This document shows, piece after piece, positions 1 to 11,393 of a stretch of DNA of 64,000 bases. The notes beneath the pieces were generated by a model, which saw only the letters and a program-made list of their open reading frames with translations, ran no database searches and was not told the DNA's origin. Source of the DNA: Tethya wilhelma (lineage: Eukaryota; Porifera; Demospongiae; Tethyida; Tethyidae); contig CAXIPT010000040.1 in the NCBI GenBank assembly GCA_964030475.1, positions 26,942 to 90,941 of the forward strand. Direction: 5' to 3'. The position numbers and the translations under genes were made by a program. The first letter of the stretch is position 1. Every line of letters starts with the position of its first letter.

Positions 1-3000
1 AGAGATAGAAAACTTAGGTTTTTGTGTGAATATGGACTTTGAAAATTTTCCATGACCAAAAAGTTCACTTTTTGCTCAAACTATTTATTTTGACTTGAAA
101 ACAATTTTTAAGGTAAAAAGAAACACTTTGGTGAAATTTTACTAATATCAACACATGAAAAATTTTCATGGTGTAAATAACATTGATGGTGAAAAACAAA
201 GTTTTCTCACGATTGAGATAATGAACTTAGTTTTTGTGTGTGACTATGGACTTAGAAAATTTTTTTAGACAAAAAAGTACACTTTTCACAAAAACGTATA
301 TTTTGATATGAGAATAATTTTCAGATGAAAAGAAACACTTTTGTGAAATTTTACTTTTTTCAAGTCATGAAACGTTCATTGTGAAAAACAAGGTTTTCTC
401 ACTGTAGAGATAAAGAACTTAGTTTTTTTTTTGTGACTATTGACTTTGAAAATTTTGTAATACGAAAAACTTTAATTTTTGCTTGAAACGTTTATTTTGA
501 CTTGAAAATATTTTTTAGTACAAAAATAACACTTTGGTGAAATTTTATTTTTTTCAGCTAATGAAACATTCTCTTGGTGTAAAAACATTGTTGGTGAAAA
601 ACAACTTTTCTCACAGTAGAAATAAAGAACTTAGTGTTTTTGTCTGACTATGGTTTTGTTTTGAAAGTTAAAAAAAATTTTTTCGCACGATTGAGATAAA
701 GAACTTAGTTTTTTTGTGTGACTATGGACCTAGAAAAGTTTCTAAGATCAAAAAGTTCACCTTTTGCTTAAAATGTTTATTTTGATTTGAAAACAATTTT
801 CTGCTTAAAAGAAACACTGTGGTAAAAATTTACTTTATCAACACATGGAACATTTTCCTGGTGTAAATAATATTGATTGTGAAAAAAAAGTTTTCTAACG
901 ATAGAGATAAAGAACTTAGTTTTTTTGTGTGACTATGGACTTAGAAAAGTTTCTAAGACCAAAAAGTACACTTTTTGTAAAAAACCTTTTTTTTTTAATT
1001 GAAAAAAATTTTCAGCACAAATGAAACACGTTGGTGAAACTTTACTTTTTTTCAACTTATGAAATATTATATTGGTGTAAAAAACAATGTTGGTGAAAAA
1101 CAAAGTTTTATCATGGTAGAACTTGGTTGGTTTGTGTGACTATTGACTTAGAAACTTTTGTAAGACCAAAAAGTTCACTTCTTGTTTTAAACGTTAAAAC
1201 GTTTATTATGACTTGAAAACATTTTTCAGCACAAAAGAAACACTTTGGTGAAATTTTACTTTTCTCTATTGATTAACAATTTCTCGATGTAAAAAACATT
1301 GTTGGTATAAAACAAAGTTTTCTTATAGTAGAAATATAAAATAGTTTTTTTGTCCGACTATGGACTAAGATAATTTTCTAAGACCACAAAGTACACTTTT
1401 TTGCAAAAAACGTTTATTTTAAATTAAAAATAATTTTCAGCACAAAAGAAACACTTTGGTGAAATTTTACTATTTTCAAATCACGAAACATTGTCTTGGA
1501 GTAAAAAACATTGTTGGTGAAAAAAAAAGTTTTATCACGGTAGAACTTAGTTTTTCTTGTGTGACTATGGACTTAGAAAATTTTCTAGTTCACCTTTTAC
1601 AAAAAAAGTTAATTTTGACTTGAAAACAATTTATAGCACAAAAAAAACACTTTGATGAAATTTTACATTTTTCAACTCATGAAGTATTCTCTTGGTGTAA
1701 AAAACATTGTTGGAGAAAAACAGTTTTCTCACTGTAGAGAAAAAGAACTTGGTTTTATTTGGGAGACTATGGACTTACAAAAAAGGAAAATTTTACCAAA
1801 TTGTTATTTTGTACTGAAAATTTTTTTTAAATCAAAATAAGCATTTTTTGCAAAAAGTATACTTTCTTGTCTTAAACAATTTTTTATGCTTAACTCATGA
1901 AACATTCTCTTGGTGTAAAAAGCATTGTTGGTGAAAAGCAAAGGTTTCTCACAGTAGAAGTAAAAAATAGTTTTTTTGTCTGCTATGGATTAGAATATTT
2001 CCTAAGACCAAAAAGCTCACTTTTTGCTTGAAACGTATACTTTGACTTGAAAACAATTTTCAACACAAAAGAAACACTCTGGTTAAATTTTACTTTTATC
2101 AACACATGGATTATTGTCTTGGTGTAAATAAGATTGATGGTGAAAAACAAATGTTTTGCACGGTAGAGATAAAGAACTTAGTTTTTTTGTCTGACTATGG
2201 ACTTAGAAAATTTTTTTAGACCAAAAAGTACACTTTTCACAAAAAAAGTATATTTTGATATGAAAATAATTTTCAGATGAAAACAAACACTTTAGTGAAA
2301 TTTTACTTTTTTCAAGTCATGAAACATTCATTGTGAAAAACAAGGTTTTCTCACTGTAGAGATAAAGAACTCAGTTTTTTTGTGTAACTATTGACTTTAA
2401 AAAGTTTCTAAGACCAAAAATTACACTTTTTGCAGAAAAAGTTTATTTTAACCTGAAAACAATTTTCAGCACAAAAGAAACACTTTGGTGAAATTTTACT
2501 CTTATCAACTCATGTTTGACGGTGAAAAACAAAGTTTTCTCTTGGTAGAGATAAAGAACTTAGTTTTTTTATGTGACTATTGACCTAGAAAAGTTTCTAA
2601 GATCAAAAAGTTCACCTTTTTGCTTATAACATTTATTTTATCATGAAACTTTAAAAAGTATTGTTGGTGAGAAAAAAGTTTTCTCACAGTAAAAATAAAG
2701 AACTTAGCGTTTTAGTCTGACTATTGACTTAGAAAATTTTCTTTTAAGACCTAAAAGTTCACTTTTTGCTTAAAACATATATTTTAACATGAAAACATTT
2801 TTTAGTATAAAACAAACACTTTGGTGAAATTTTACTTTTATCAACAAATGGATCATTCTCTTGGTTTAAAAACCATTGTTAGAGAACAAAGTTTTTTTAA
2901 GGTAGAATTAAGTTTTTTTTGCGTGACTGTGGACTTAGAAAATTTTCTAAGACCAAAAGGTCCACTTTTTGCTTAGCATGTTTATTGTGTATTTGTGTAA

Positions 3001-6000
3001 CTATCTACTTTAAAAAGTTTCTAAGACCAAAAATTACACTTTTTGCAAAAAACGTTTATTTTAACTTGAAAACAATTTTCAGCACAAAAGAAACATTTTG
3101 GTGAAATTTTACTTTTATCAACACACGGAACATTTTCTTGGTGTAAATAGAGTTGATGGTGAAAACAAAGTTTTCTCACAGTAGAGATAAAGAACTTAGT
3201 TTTTTGTCTGACTATGGACTTAGAAAATTTTTTAAGACCAAAAAGTACACTTTACTCTTAAAAAGTATATTTTGATATGAAAACAATTTTCAGATGAAAA
3301 GTAACACTTTGGTGAAATTTTACTTTTTTCAAGTCATGAAACATTTTCTTGGTGTAAATAAGATTCATTGTGAAAAACAAGGTTTTCTGACGGTAGAGAT
3401 AGAAAACTTAGTTGCTTTTTTGTAACTATTGACTTTAAGAAGTTTCTAAGACCAAATAGTACAATTTTTGAAAAAAATTTTTATTTTAAAATGAAAACAA
3501 TTTTCAGCACAAAAGAAACACTTTGGGGAAATTTTACCTTTACCAACTCATGGAACATTCTTATTTTGTAAATAACATTGATAGTGAAAAACAAAGTTTT
3601 CACATTTTGGAGATAAAAGAACTTATTTTTTTGTGTGATTTTAGAGCTAGAAAATTTTCTAAGATCAAAAAGTTCACGTTTTTGCTTAAAACGTTTATTT
3701 TGATTTGAAAACATTTTTCAGCACAGAAGAAACCCTGGTGAAATTTTACTTTTATCAACACATTGATAATACTCTATGTGAAAACAAGATTGATAGTGAA
3801 AAATAAAGTTTTAGCGTGGTAGAGATGAAGAACTTAGTTTTATTGTGCGACTAATTACTTAGAAAAATTTTTAAGACCAAAAATACAATTTACACAAAAA
3901 AAGTAAATTTTGATATAAAAACAATTTTCAGATGAAAAGAAACACTTTGGTGAAATTTTACTTTTTTCAAGTCATGAAACAAGGTTTTCGCACGGTAGAG
4001 ATAGAAAACAGGTTTTTGTGTGACTATTGACTTTGAAAATTTTCTATGACAAAAAAGTTCACTTTTTGCTCAAACTATTTATTTTGACTTGAAAACAATT
4101 TTTAAGGTAAAAAGAAACACTTTGGTGAAATTTTACTTTTATCAACACATGAAACATTTTCTTGGTGTAAATAACATTGATCGTGAAAAACAAAATTTTC
4201 TCACTATAGAGAAAAAGAACTTAGTTTTTGTGTGTGACTATGGACTTAGAAAATTTTTTAGACCAAAAAGTACACTTTTCACAAAAACGTATATTTTGAT
4301 ATGAAAATAATAATAATCAGATGAAAAGAAACACTTTAGTGAAATTTTACTATTTCAAATCATGAAACATTGTCTTGGAGTAAAAAAATTGTTTGTGAAA
4401 AAAAAAGTTTTTTCACGGTAGAACTTAGTTTTTTTGTGTGACTATGGACTTAGAAAATTTTCTAGTTCACCTTTTACAAAAAACGTTAATTTAGACTTGA
4501 AAACAGTTTGCAGCACAAAAAAAACATTTTAATGAAATTTTACATTTTTTAACTCGTGAAGTATTCTCTTGGTGTAAAAAACATTGTTGGTGAAAAACAG
4601 TTTTCTCACGGTAGAGAAAAAGAACTTGGTTTTATTTGGGAGACTATGGACTTAGAAAAAAGTAAAATTTTACCAAATTGTTTTTTTTTGTACTGAAAAT
4701 TTTTTTTTAAATCAAAATAAGCATTTTTTGCAAAAAGTATACTTTTTTGTCTTAAAAAATTTTCTATGTTTAACTCATGAAACATTCTCTTGGTGTAAAA
4801 AGCATTGTTGGTAAAAAGCAAAGGTTTCTCACAGTAGAAATAAAAAATATATTTTTGTCTGATTATGGATTAGAATATTTCCTAAGACCAAAAAGTTCAC
4901 TTATTGCTTCAAACGTATACTTTGACATGAAAACAATTTTCAACACAAAAGAAACACTCTGGTCAAATTTTACTTTTATCAACACATGGAACATTTTCTT
5001 GGTGTAAAAAACATTGTTGGTGAAAAAAAAAGTTTTCTCACAGTGGACTTAGAAAATTTTCTTCCAAGACCAAAAAGTTCACTTTTTGTGAACTTTTTGC
5101 TTAAAACGTTTATTTTGGCTTAAAAAAATTTTTTAGTACAAAAGAAACACTTTTGTGAAATTTTACTTTTGTCAACACATGGATTTTTCTCTTGGTATAA
5201 ATAAGATTGATGGTGAAAAACAAATGTTTCACACGGTAGAGATAAAGAACTTAGTTTTTTTGTCTGAGTATGGACTTAGAAAATTTTTTTAGACCAAAAA
5301 GTACACTTTTCACAAAAAAAGTATAATTTGATATGAAAATAATTTTCAGATGAAAAGAAACACTTTAGTGAAACTTTACTTTTTTCAAGTCATGAAACAT
5401 TCATTGTGAAAAACAAGGTTTTCTCACTGTAGAGATAAAGAACTCAGTTTTTTTGTGTAACTATTGACTTTAAAAGTTTCATAGACAAAAAATTACACTT
5501 TTTGCAAAAAAAGTTTATTTCATCTCTAAAACAATTTTTTCAGCACAAAAGAAACACTTTGGTGAAAATTTACTTTATCAAAACATGGAACATTTTCCTG
5601 GTGTAAATAGTATTGATTGTAAAAAAAAAGTTTTCTAACGATAGAGATAAAGAACTTAGTTTTTTATGTGACTATGGACTTAGAAAAGTTTCTAAGACCA
5701 AAAAGTACACTTTTTGCAAAAAAAGTTTTTTTTTAATTGAAAAAAATTTTCAGCACTATGGACTTTTTTAGCAAAAAACGTATATTTTGATATGAAAATA
5801 ATTTTCAGATGAAAAGAAACACTTTGGTGAAATTTTAAATTTTTCAAGTCATTAAACATTCTCTTGGTGTAAGTAAGATTCATTGTGAAAAACAAGGTTT
5901 TCTCACGATAGAGATAAAGAACATAGTTTTTTTGTGTGACTATTGACTTTAAAAGTTTCTAAGACCAAAAAGCACACTTTTTGCAAAAACTATTATTTTA

Positions 6001-7200
6001 ACTTAAAAACAATTTTCAGCAAAAAAAAAGACACTTTGGTGAAATTTTACTTTTATCAACACATGGATTATTCTCTTGGTGTAAATAAAATAGAAGGTGA
6101 AAAACAAAGTTTTCTCACGGTAGAGATAAAGAACTTAGTTTTTTCGTCTGACTATGGACTTAGAAAATTTTTTTAGACAAAAAGTACACTTTACTCTAAA
6201 AAAGTATATTTTGATATGAAAACAATTTTCAGATGAAACGTACCACTTTGGTGAAATTTTACTTTTTTCAAGTCATGAAACATTTTCTTGGTGTAAATAA
6301 CATTCATTGTGAAAACAAGGTTTTCTCACAGTAGACATAAAAAACTTAGTTTTTTTGTGTAACTATTGACTTTAAGAAGTTTCTAAGACCAAATAGTACA
6401 ATTTTTGCAAAAAACTTTTATTTTAACTTGAAAACAATTTTCAGCACAAAAGAAACACTTTGGTGAAATTTTACCTTTACCAACTCATGGAACATTCTTT
6501 TTTTGTAAATAACATTGATAGTGAAAAACAAAGTTTTCGCATGGTGGAGATAAAGAACTTATTTTTTTTGTGTGATTTTAGAGCTAGAAAATTTTCTAAG
6601 ATCAAAAAGTTCAAGTTTTTGCTTAAAACGTTTATTTTGATTTGAAAACATTTTTCAGCACAAAAGAAACCCTGGTGAAATTTTACTTTTATCAACACAT
6701 GGATCATTCTCTTGGTGAAAATAAGATTGATGGTGAAAAATAAAGTTTTAGCGTGGTAGAGATGAAGAACTTAGTTTTTTTGTGTGACTAATGACTTAGA
6801 AAATTTTTTAAGACCAAAAATACAATTTACACAAAAAAGTATATTTTGATATAAAAACAATTTTCAGATGAAAAGAAACACTTTGGTGAAATTTTACTTT
6901 TTTCAAGTCATGAAACAAAGTTTTCGCACAGTAGAGATAGAAACAGGTTTTTGTGTGACTATGGACTTTGAAAATTTTCTATGACTAAAAAGTTCACTTT
7001 TTGCTCAAACTGTTTATTTTGACTTGAAAACAATTTTTAAGGTAAAAAGAAACACTTTGGTGAAATTTAACTTTTATCAACACTTGAAACATTTTCTTGG
7101 CGTAAATAACATTGATGGTGAAAAACAAAGTTTTCTCACAATAGAGATAAAGAACTTAGTTTTTGTGTGCGACTATGGACTTAGAAAATTTTTTTAGACT
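1..7200 (+). repeat. AT-rich satellite array, subfamily A, forward
   Basis: Tandem, diverged units of roughly 200-217 bp. Each reads, in order: AGAAACACTTTGGTGAAATTTTAC, a CAACACATGGAACATTCTCTTGG block, a GTGAAAAACAAAGTTTTCTCAC block, AAAGAACTTAGTTTTTTTGTG, the palindrome CTTAGAAAATTTTCTAAG, AAAAAGTTCACTTTTTGC and AAACGTTTATTTTGACTTG. Examples of the first block lie near 6240, 6450, 6660 and 6876. Many one-unit open frames of 60-77 codons occur on both strands. They are not conserved as a start-to-stop unit, so I treat the array as noncoding. Confidence 0.9.
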
Positions 7201-7204
7201 AATA

Positions 7205-8528
7205 CTTTTTAATCTTAGAAAATTTTCTAGCTCTAAAATCACACAAAAAAAAATAAGTTCTTTATCTCCACCATGCGAAAACTTTGTTTTTCACTATCAA
7301 TGTTATTTACAAAAAAAGAATGTTCCATGAGTTGGTAAAGGTAAAATTTCACCAAAGTGTTTCTTTGTGCTAAAAATTGTTTCCAAATCAAAAAAACGTT
7401 TTAAGCAAAAACTGAACTTTTTGGTCTTAGAAAATTTTCTAAGTCCATAGTCACACAAAAAAACTTAATTCTTTATCTCTACCATGAGAAAAGTTTGTTT
7501 TTCACCAACAATGTTATTTACACCAGAATAATGTTCCATGTGTTGATAAAAGTAAGATTTGACCAAAGTGTTTTTTTTGTGCTGAAAATTGTTTTCAAAT
7601 CAAAAAAAAACGTTTTAAGCAAAAAGTGAACTTTTTGGTCTTAGAAAATTTTCTAAGTACGAATTTACACAAAAAACTAAGTTCTTTATATCTACCGTGA
7701 GAAAACTTTTTTTCACTAATAATGTTTTTTACACCAAGAGAATGTTTCATGAATTGAAAAAAGTGAAATTTGACCAAAGTGTTTTTTTTCCAGCCAAAAT
7801 AAACGTTCTTAGCTAAATATGAACTTTTATGGTCTTAGAAATTTTTCTAAATCATAGTCACACCAATAAACTGCGTTCTTTGTCTCTATCGTGAGAAAAG
7901 TTTGTTTTTCACTATCAATGTTATTTCCACCAAGAGAATGTTTCATGTGTTTATAAAAGTAAAAGTGTTTCTTTGTCCCGAAAAATGTTTTCAAGTCAAA
8001 ATAAACGTTTTAAGGAAAAAGGTGAACTTTTTGATCTTAGAAAATTTTCTAGGTCCATAGTCACACAAAAAAACAAAGTTCTTTATCTATACCATGAGAA
8101 AACTTTGTTTTTCACCAGAAATTTTATTTACACCAAGAAAATGTTCCATGTGTTGATAAAAGTAAATTTTCACCAGGGTTTGTTTTGTGCTGAAAAATGT
8201 TTTCAAATCAAAAAACGTTTTAAGCAAAAACGTGAACTTTCTGATCTTAGAAAATTTTCTGGCTCTAAAATCACCCAAAAAAAATAAGTTCTTTATCTCC
8301 ACCATGCGAAAACTTTGTTTTTTTCACTATCAATGTTATTTACAAAAAAAGAATGTTCCATGAGTTGGTAAAGGTAAAATTTCACCAAAGTGTTTCTTTT
8401 GTGCTGAAAATTGTTTTCAAGTTAAAATAAAAGTTTTTTTGCAAAAATTGTACTATTTGGTCTTAGAAACATCTTAAAGTCATTAGTTACACAGAAAAAA
8501 AATGTTTTTTATCTCTACCGTGAGAAAA
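7205..8528 (-). repeat. Satellite A block in inverted orientation
   Basis: The same unit reads in reverse here (for example AAGTTCTTTATCTCTACC, then GAAAACTTTGTTTTTCACC). The switch from forward falls at about 7200, just beside the palindromic core. Forward order resumes at about 8528, after the run CTCTACCGTGAGAAAAAG. Confidence 0.85.
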
Positions 8529-9056
8529 AGTACACTTTTTCCCAAAAAAGTTAATTTTGACTTGAAAATAATTTTCAAGGCAAAAAAAAACTTTGGTGAA
8601 GTTTTACTTTTTTCAGCTAATGAAACATTCTCTTGGTGTAAAAACATTGTTTGTGAAAAACAACTTTTCTCACAGTAGAAATAAAGAACTTAGTGTTTTT
8701 GTCTGACTATGGTTTTGTTTTGATAGTTAAAAACAAAGTTTTCGCAAGGTTGAGATAAATAACTTAGTTTTTTTGTGTGAGTATGAACCTAGAAAACTTT
8801 CTAAGATCAAAAAGTTCACCTTTTTGCTTAAAATGTTTATTTTGATTTGAAAACAATTTTCTGCTCAAAAGAAACACTTTGGTGAACATTTACTTTATCA
8901 ACACATGGAACATTTTCCTGGTGTAAATAATATTGATTGTGAAAAAAAAGTTTTCTAATGATAGAGATAAAGAACTTAGTTTTTTTGTGTGACTTTGGAC
9001 TTAGAAAAGTTTCTAAGACCAAAAAGTACACTTTTTGCAAAAAACGGTTTTTTTTA
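8529..9056 (+). repeat. Satellite A, forward, up to the ISL2EU insertion
   Basis: Forward units ending in the T run at 9048-9055 followed by AAT. The region from about 8890 is closely related to the unit at 5575-5735 and the one at 835-1000, which lack the insertion. Confidence 0.85.
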
Positions 9057-9058
9057 AT

Positions 9059-9397
9059 AGTCTCATTCGTTTTATAAGCAGAAATATGCAATTACGCGTA
9101 ATTAAACGTGACGTCCACATCCGGAGTACATAGCTTGGCCTAATCTGGAGTTTTTTGTATTGCACTCAATGGCAAAAAGGCGCATTTTAAGGATGCGCTA
9201 AGTGCCTAACTGTACCGTATTATCTATTTTAACGAGAGCTATCGAAAAATACAACTCTTCCTGAAGATTTTGCAAGTTGTTCCACGTGCAGAGCACCTTC
9301 CAGTCCGGAGACACAGGCGCTTGAAGTTAGAATAATGGAGTCTCTGGGCTCTCTTTTTGTTTTGTATAAACAAACCATCTACAAATGATCCCAGTCC
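9059..9397 (+). repeat. Left terminal inverted repeat of the ISL2EU element
   Basis: Pairs with 13718-14089 in inverse orientation. Shared landmarks include CGTGACGT, CCGGAGTACAT, CCTAATCTGGAG, AAGGCGCATTTTAAGGATGC, CTCTTCCTGAAGATTTTGC, GGAGACACAGGCGCTTGAAG and GGCTCTCTTTTTGTT. The right copy has about 45 extra bases near 13760-13810. The repeat reaches to within about 60 bp of the transposase start codon. Confidence 0.9.
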
Positions 9398-9458
9398 GCT
9401 CAGCCTTTCTTCTCACACATGCATCATAGATATAAGACTGAGCAAGTTGTGAGAAAAG

Positions 9459-11138
9459 ATGCCTGATACTTGTATTGTATGTAAAAGAACTGCTGGTGAG
9501 GAAAATGTAGCTCTACACAGGTTCCCTGCAAAGCTAGAAAAGCGTCAACAATGGTTGACTGCTCTAAAACTCAGAAGTGAGCAAATTCATGGGCATCACC
9601 GAGTATGTGGTCACCATTTTCCAAATGGCGACAAATCACAAATCCCTTCATTAAGTTTAGGTAGGAAGTTTGCCTCACCTAAAAAGAGTCAAGCTCCAAG
9701 AAATGTCAGAGCCAAGGCTAGATCTAGGAAGAGAGAATATTTTGATCTGGCTTCAAAACCGCCTCCTAAAAGGCAGACAATGTCATCTAGTCCATCAACT
9801 TCGCGAGCTGTTACGCCACTGACGAGTGATTTAACTGATGGTGAGTCTAGTGACATTTTGTTGGGGTCACGCTGTACAGCTACTCCTGGGGAAGAGTATC
9901 TATCCGACTATGCTGTTCATGAAATACCAAGCGAGGATCAAGATTCATCAATGGATGTTTCTTTCACTGGTAGCTTGCCGCCACGTGCACTTGAAACAGA
10001 AGTTGTTGTCAATACTGCTCTAATTGCTCGCATTGAAATGCTGGAAGCTGAAAATCAAAGTCTACAATCTAAACTAAAATCAAAAAAGCCAGTGCATTTT
10101 CGCTTGGAGCATATTGCACATTCAGATTCTCTAGTCAATTTCTTCACTGGATTTCGGTCTTATGAACTTCTCTACACTTTTTTTGAGTTTCTAGGACCTT
10201 CTGTGAACAAACTGAATTACTGGAACACCAAGACTAGTGCCAGTGGAAAGCGAAGAAAAATGAAGCTTGATCCTCTCAATCAGCTTTTTATGACACTGAT
10301 CAAACTGAGGCTAAACCTTCGCGAGAGACACCTGGCTCACACATTTGGTATTGCAGTTTCTGTTGTATCAAAATATTTTATAACATGGGTGTGTTTTTTG
10401 TACAACCATTTACGTGAGGTGGACTGGATGCCATCTGCGGAACAAGTTAGAGCTACATTACCACATTCATTCAAGGAGAAGTACCCTAAAACATTTATCA
10501 TAGTAGATGCATCAGAGGTATTCATCGAGACCCCTAATGATCTACAATTGCAATCTTCAACATGGTCAAACTATAAACACCACAATACTGCGAAGTTTTT
10601 AGTTGGGTGTACTCCTAACGGTGCGGTTAGCTTTGTGTCAGATGTATATGTCGGATCCATTTCAGATGTTAAACTCACTGCTCTCTCAGGATTGGTTGAC
10701 AAACTCAATGGGAAGTCCAATATTTCTGTCATGGCAGACCGTGGCTTTACGATTCGTGACCAGTTACAGGAGATTGGAGTTGAATTAAACATTCCTCCAT
10801 TCATGGAAGGCCGTGGACAGTTGCCTGCATCAGAAGTGCTTGAGGGACGAAAAATCGCATCAGTGCGTATTCATGTTGAAAGAGTAATCGGAAGAATTAA
10901 GAATTTTACCATTCTTAAAGGCACATTACCTATTAGCTTGGTAAGGATTGCTAATCACATAGTATGTGTCTGTGCTTGGCTTGTTAACTTTCAGCCTGTG
11001 CTCATCCCTCCTAAAGCCACCGAAGATGATTTAGAAGTAGAAGAGTACTTCAAGTCATTCTATTGCAGTGATTCTGATTATGACGCTGACACAGAAATGA
11101 GTGATGAAGAACTGTGTCAAGTAACATCTGTTCAGTAA
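9459..11138 (+). CDS. THAP-domain DDE transposase of ISL2EU type (559 aa)
   Basis: Likely catalyses excision and insertion of the surrounding element. Residues 1-60 form a C2CH THAP zinc finger (C5, C8, C50, H53) that would bind the element ends. Residues about 75-180 are basic, then Ser/Pro/acid rich and probably unstructured. About 185-209 is a short coiled coil (IARIEMLEAENQSLQSKL). About 268-312 resembles the helix-turn-helix found ahead of DDE_Tnp_4 nucleases. About 343-500 is the DDE_Tnp_4-like core: D350 in IIVDASE, D403 in SISDVKLT, D427 in MADRGF and E474 in HVERVIGRIK. An acidic tail ends the protein. It is one uninterrupted exon, and all expected acidic residues are present. The start is the first ATG of the frame and gives the MPDTCIVC THAP start. 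It converges on the YqaJ gene, with a GT/GA microsatellite between them. Confidence 0.93.
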   Translation: MPDTCIVCKRTAGEENVALHRFPAKLEKRQQWLTALKLRSEQIHGHHRVCGHHFPNGDKSQIPSLSLGRKFASPKKSQAPRNVRAKARSRKREYFDLASKPPPKRQTMSSSPSTSRAVTPLTSDLTDGESSDILLGSRCTATPGEEYLSDYAVHEIPSEDQDSSMDVSFTGSLPPRALETEVVVNTALIARIEMLEAENQSLQSKLKSKKPVHFRLEHIAHSDSLVNFFTGFRSYELLYTFFEFLGPSVNKLNYWNTKTSASGKRRKMKLDPLNQLFMTLIKLRLNLRERHLAHTFGIAVSVVSKYFITWVCFLYNHLREVDWMPSAEQVRATLPHSFKEKYPKTFIIVDASEVFIETPNDLQLQSSTWSNYKHHNTAKFLVGCTPNGAVSFVSDVYVGSISDVKLTALSGLVDKLNGKSNISVMADRGFTIRDQLQEIGVELNIPPFMEGRGQLPASEVLEGRKIASVRIHVERVIGRIKNFTILKGTLPISLVRIANHIVCVCAWLVNFQPVLIPPKATEDDLEVEEYFKSFYCSDSDYDADTEMSDEELCQVTSVQ

Positions 11139-11245
11139 CAATGAATTTTTATGATTTCTGTGTTTAATTTGCATACTAAAAATTGTTTTTAAAACTGAGT
11201 TAATTCAAATTAATGATACAATGTCATGCATGTACAATGTGTAAC

Positions 11246-11263
11246 GTGTGTGTATGTGTGTGC

Positions 11264-11342
<79 letters not shown>
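11246..11342. repeat. (GT)n/(GA)n microsatellite
   Basis: TGTGTG repeats run into a pure AG run. They separate the 3' ends of the two convergent ISL2EU genes (11138 and 11394). Confidence 0.95.
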
Positions 11343-11344
<2 letters not shown>

Positions 11345-11393
11345 ACATGTAGTACACAAATGTAATGAAAGCAGTAATTACATACTAGATATT

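Noticed and set aside
1..9056. CRISPR array, because of regular short repeats
   Set aside because: Units are about 210 bp, diverged throughout, with no constant short repeat and unique spacer pattern, and the genome is eukaryotic.
9057..9060. TA as the ISL2EU target duplication
   Set aside because: TA also fits the local ends, but only AT reproduces the empty satellite unit at about 5725-5745.
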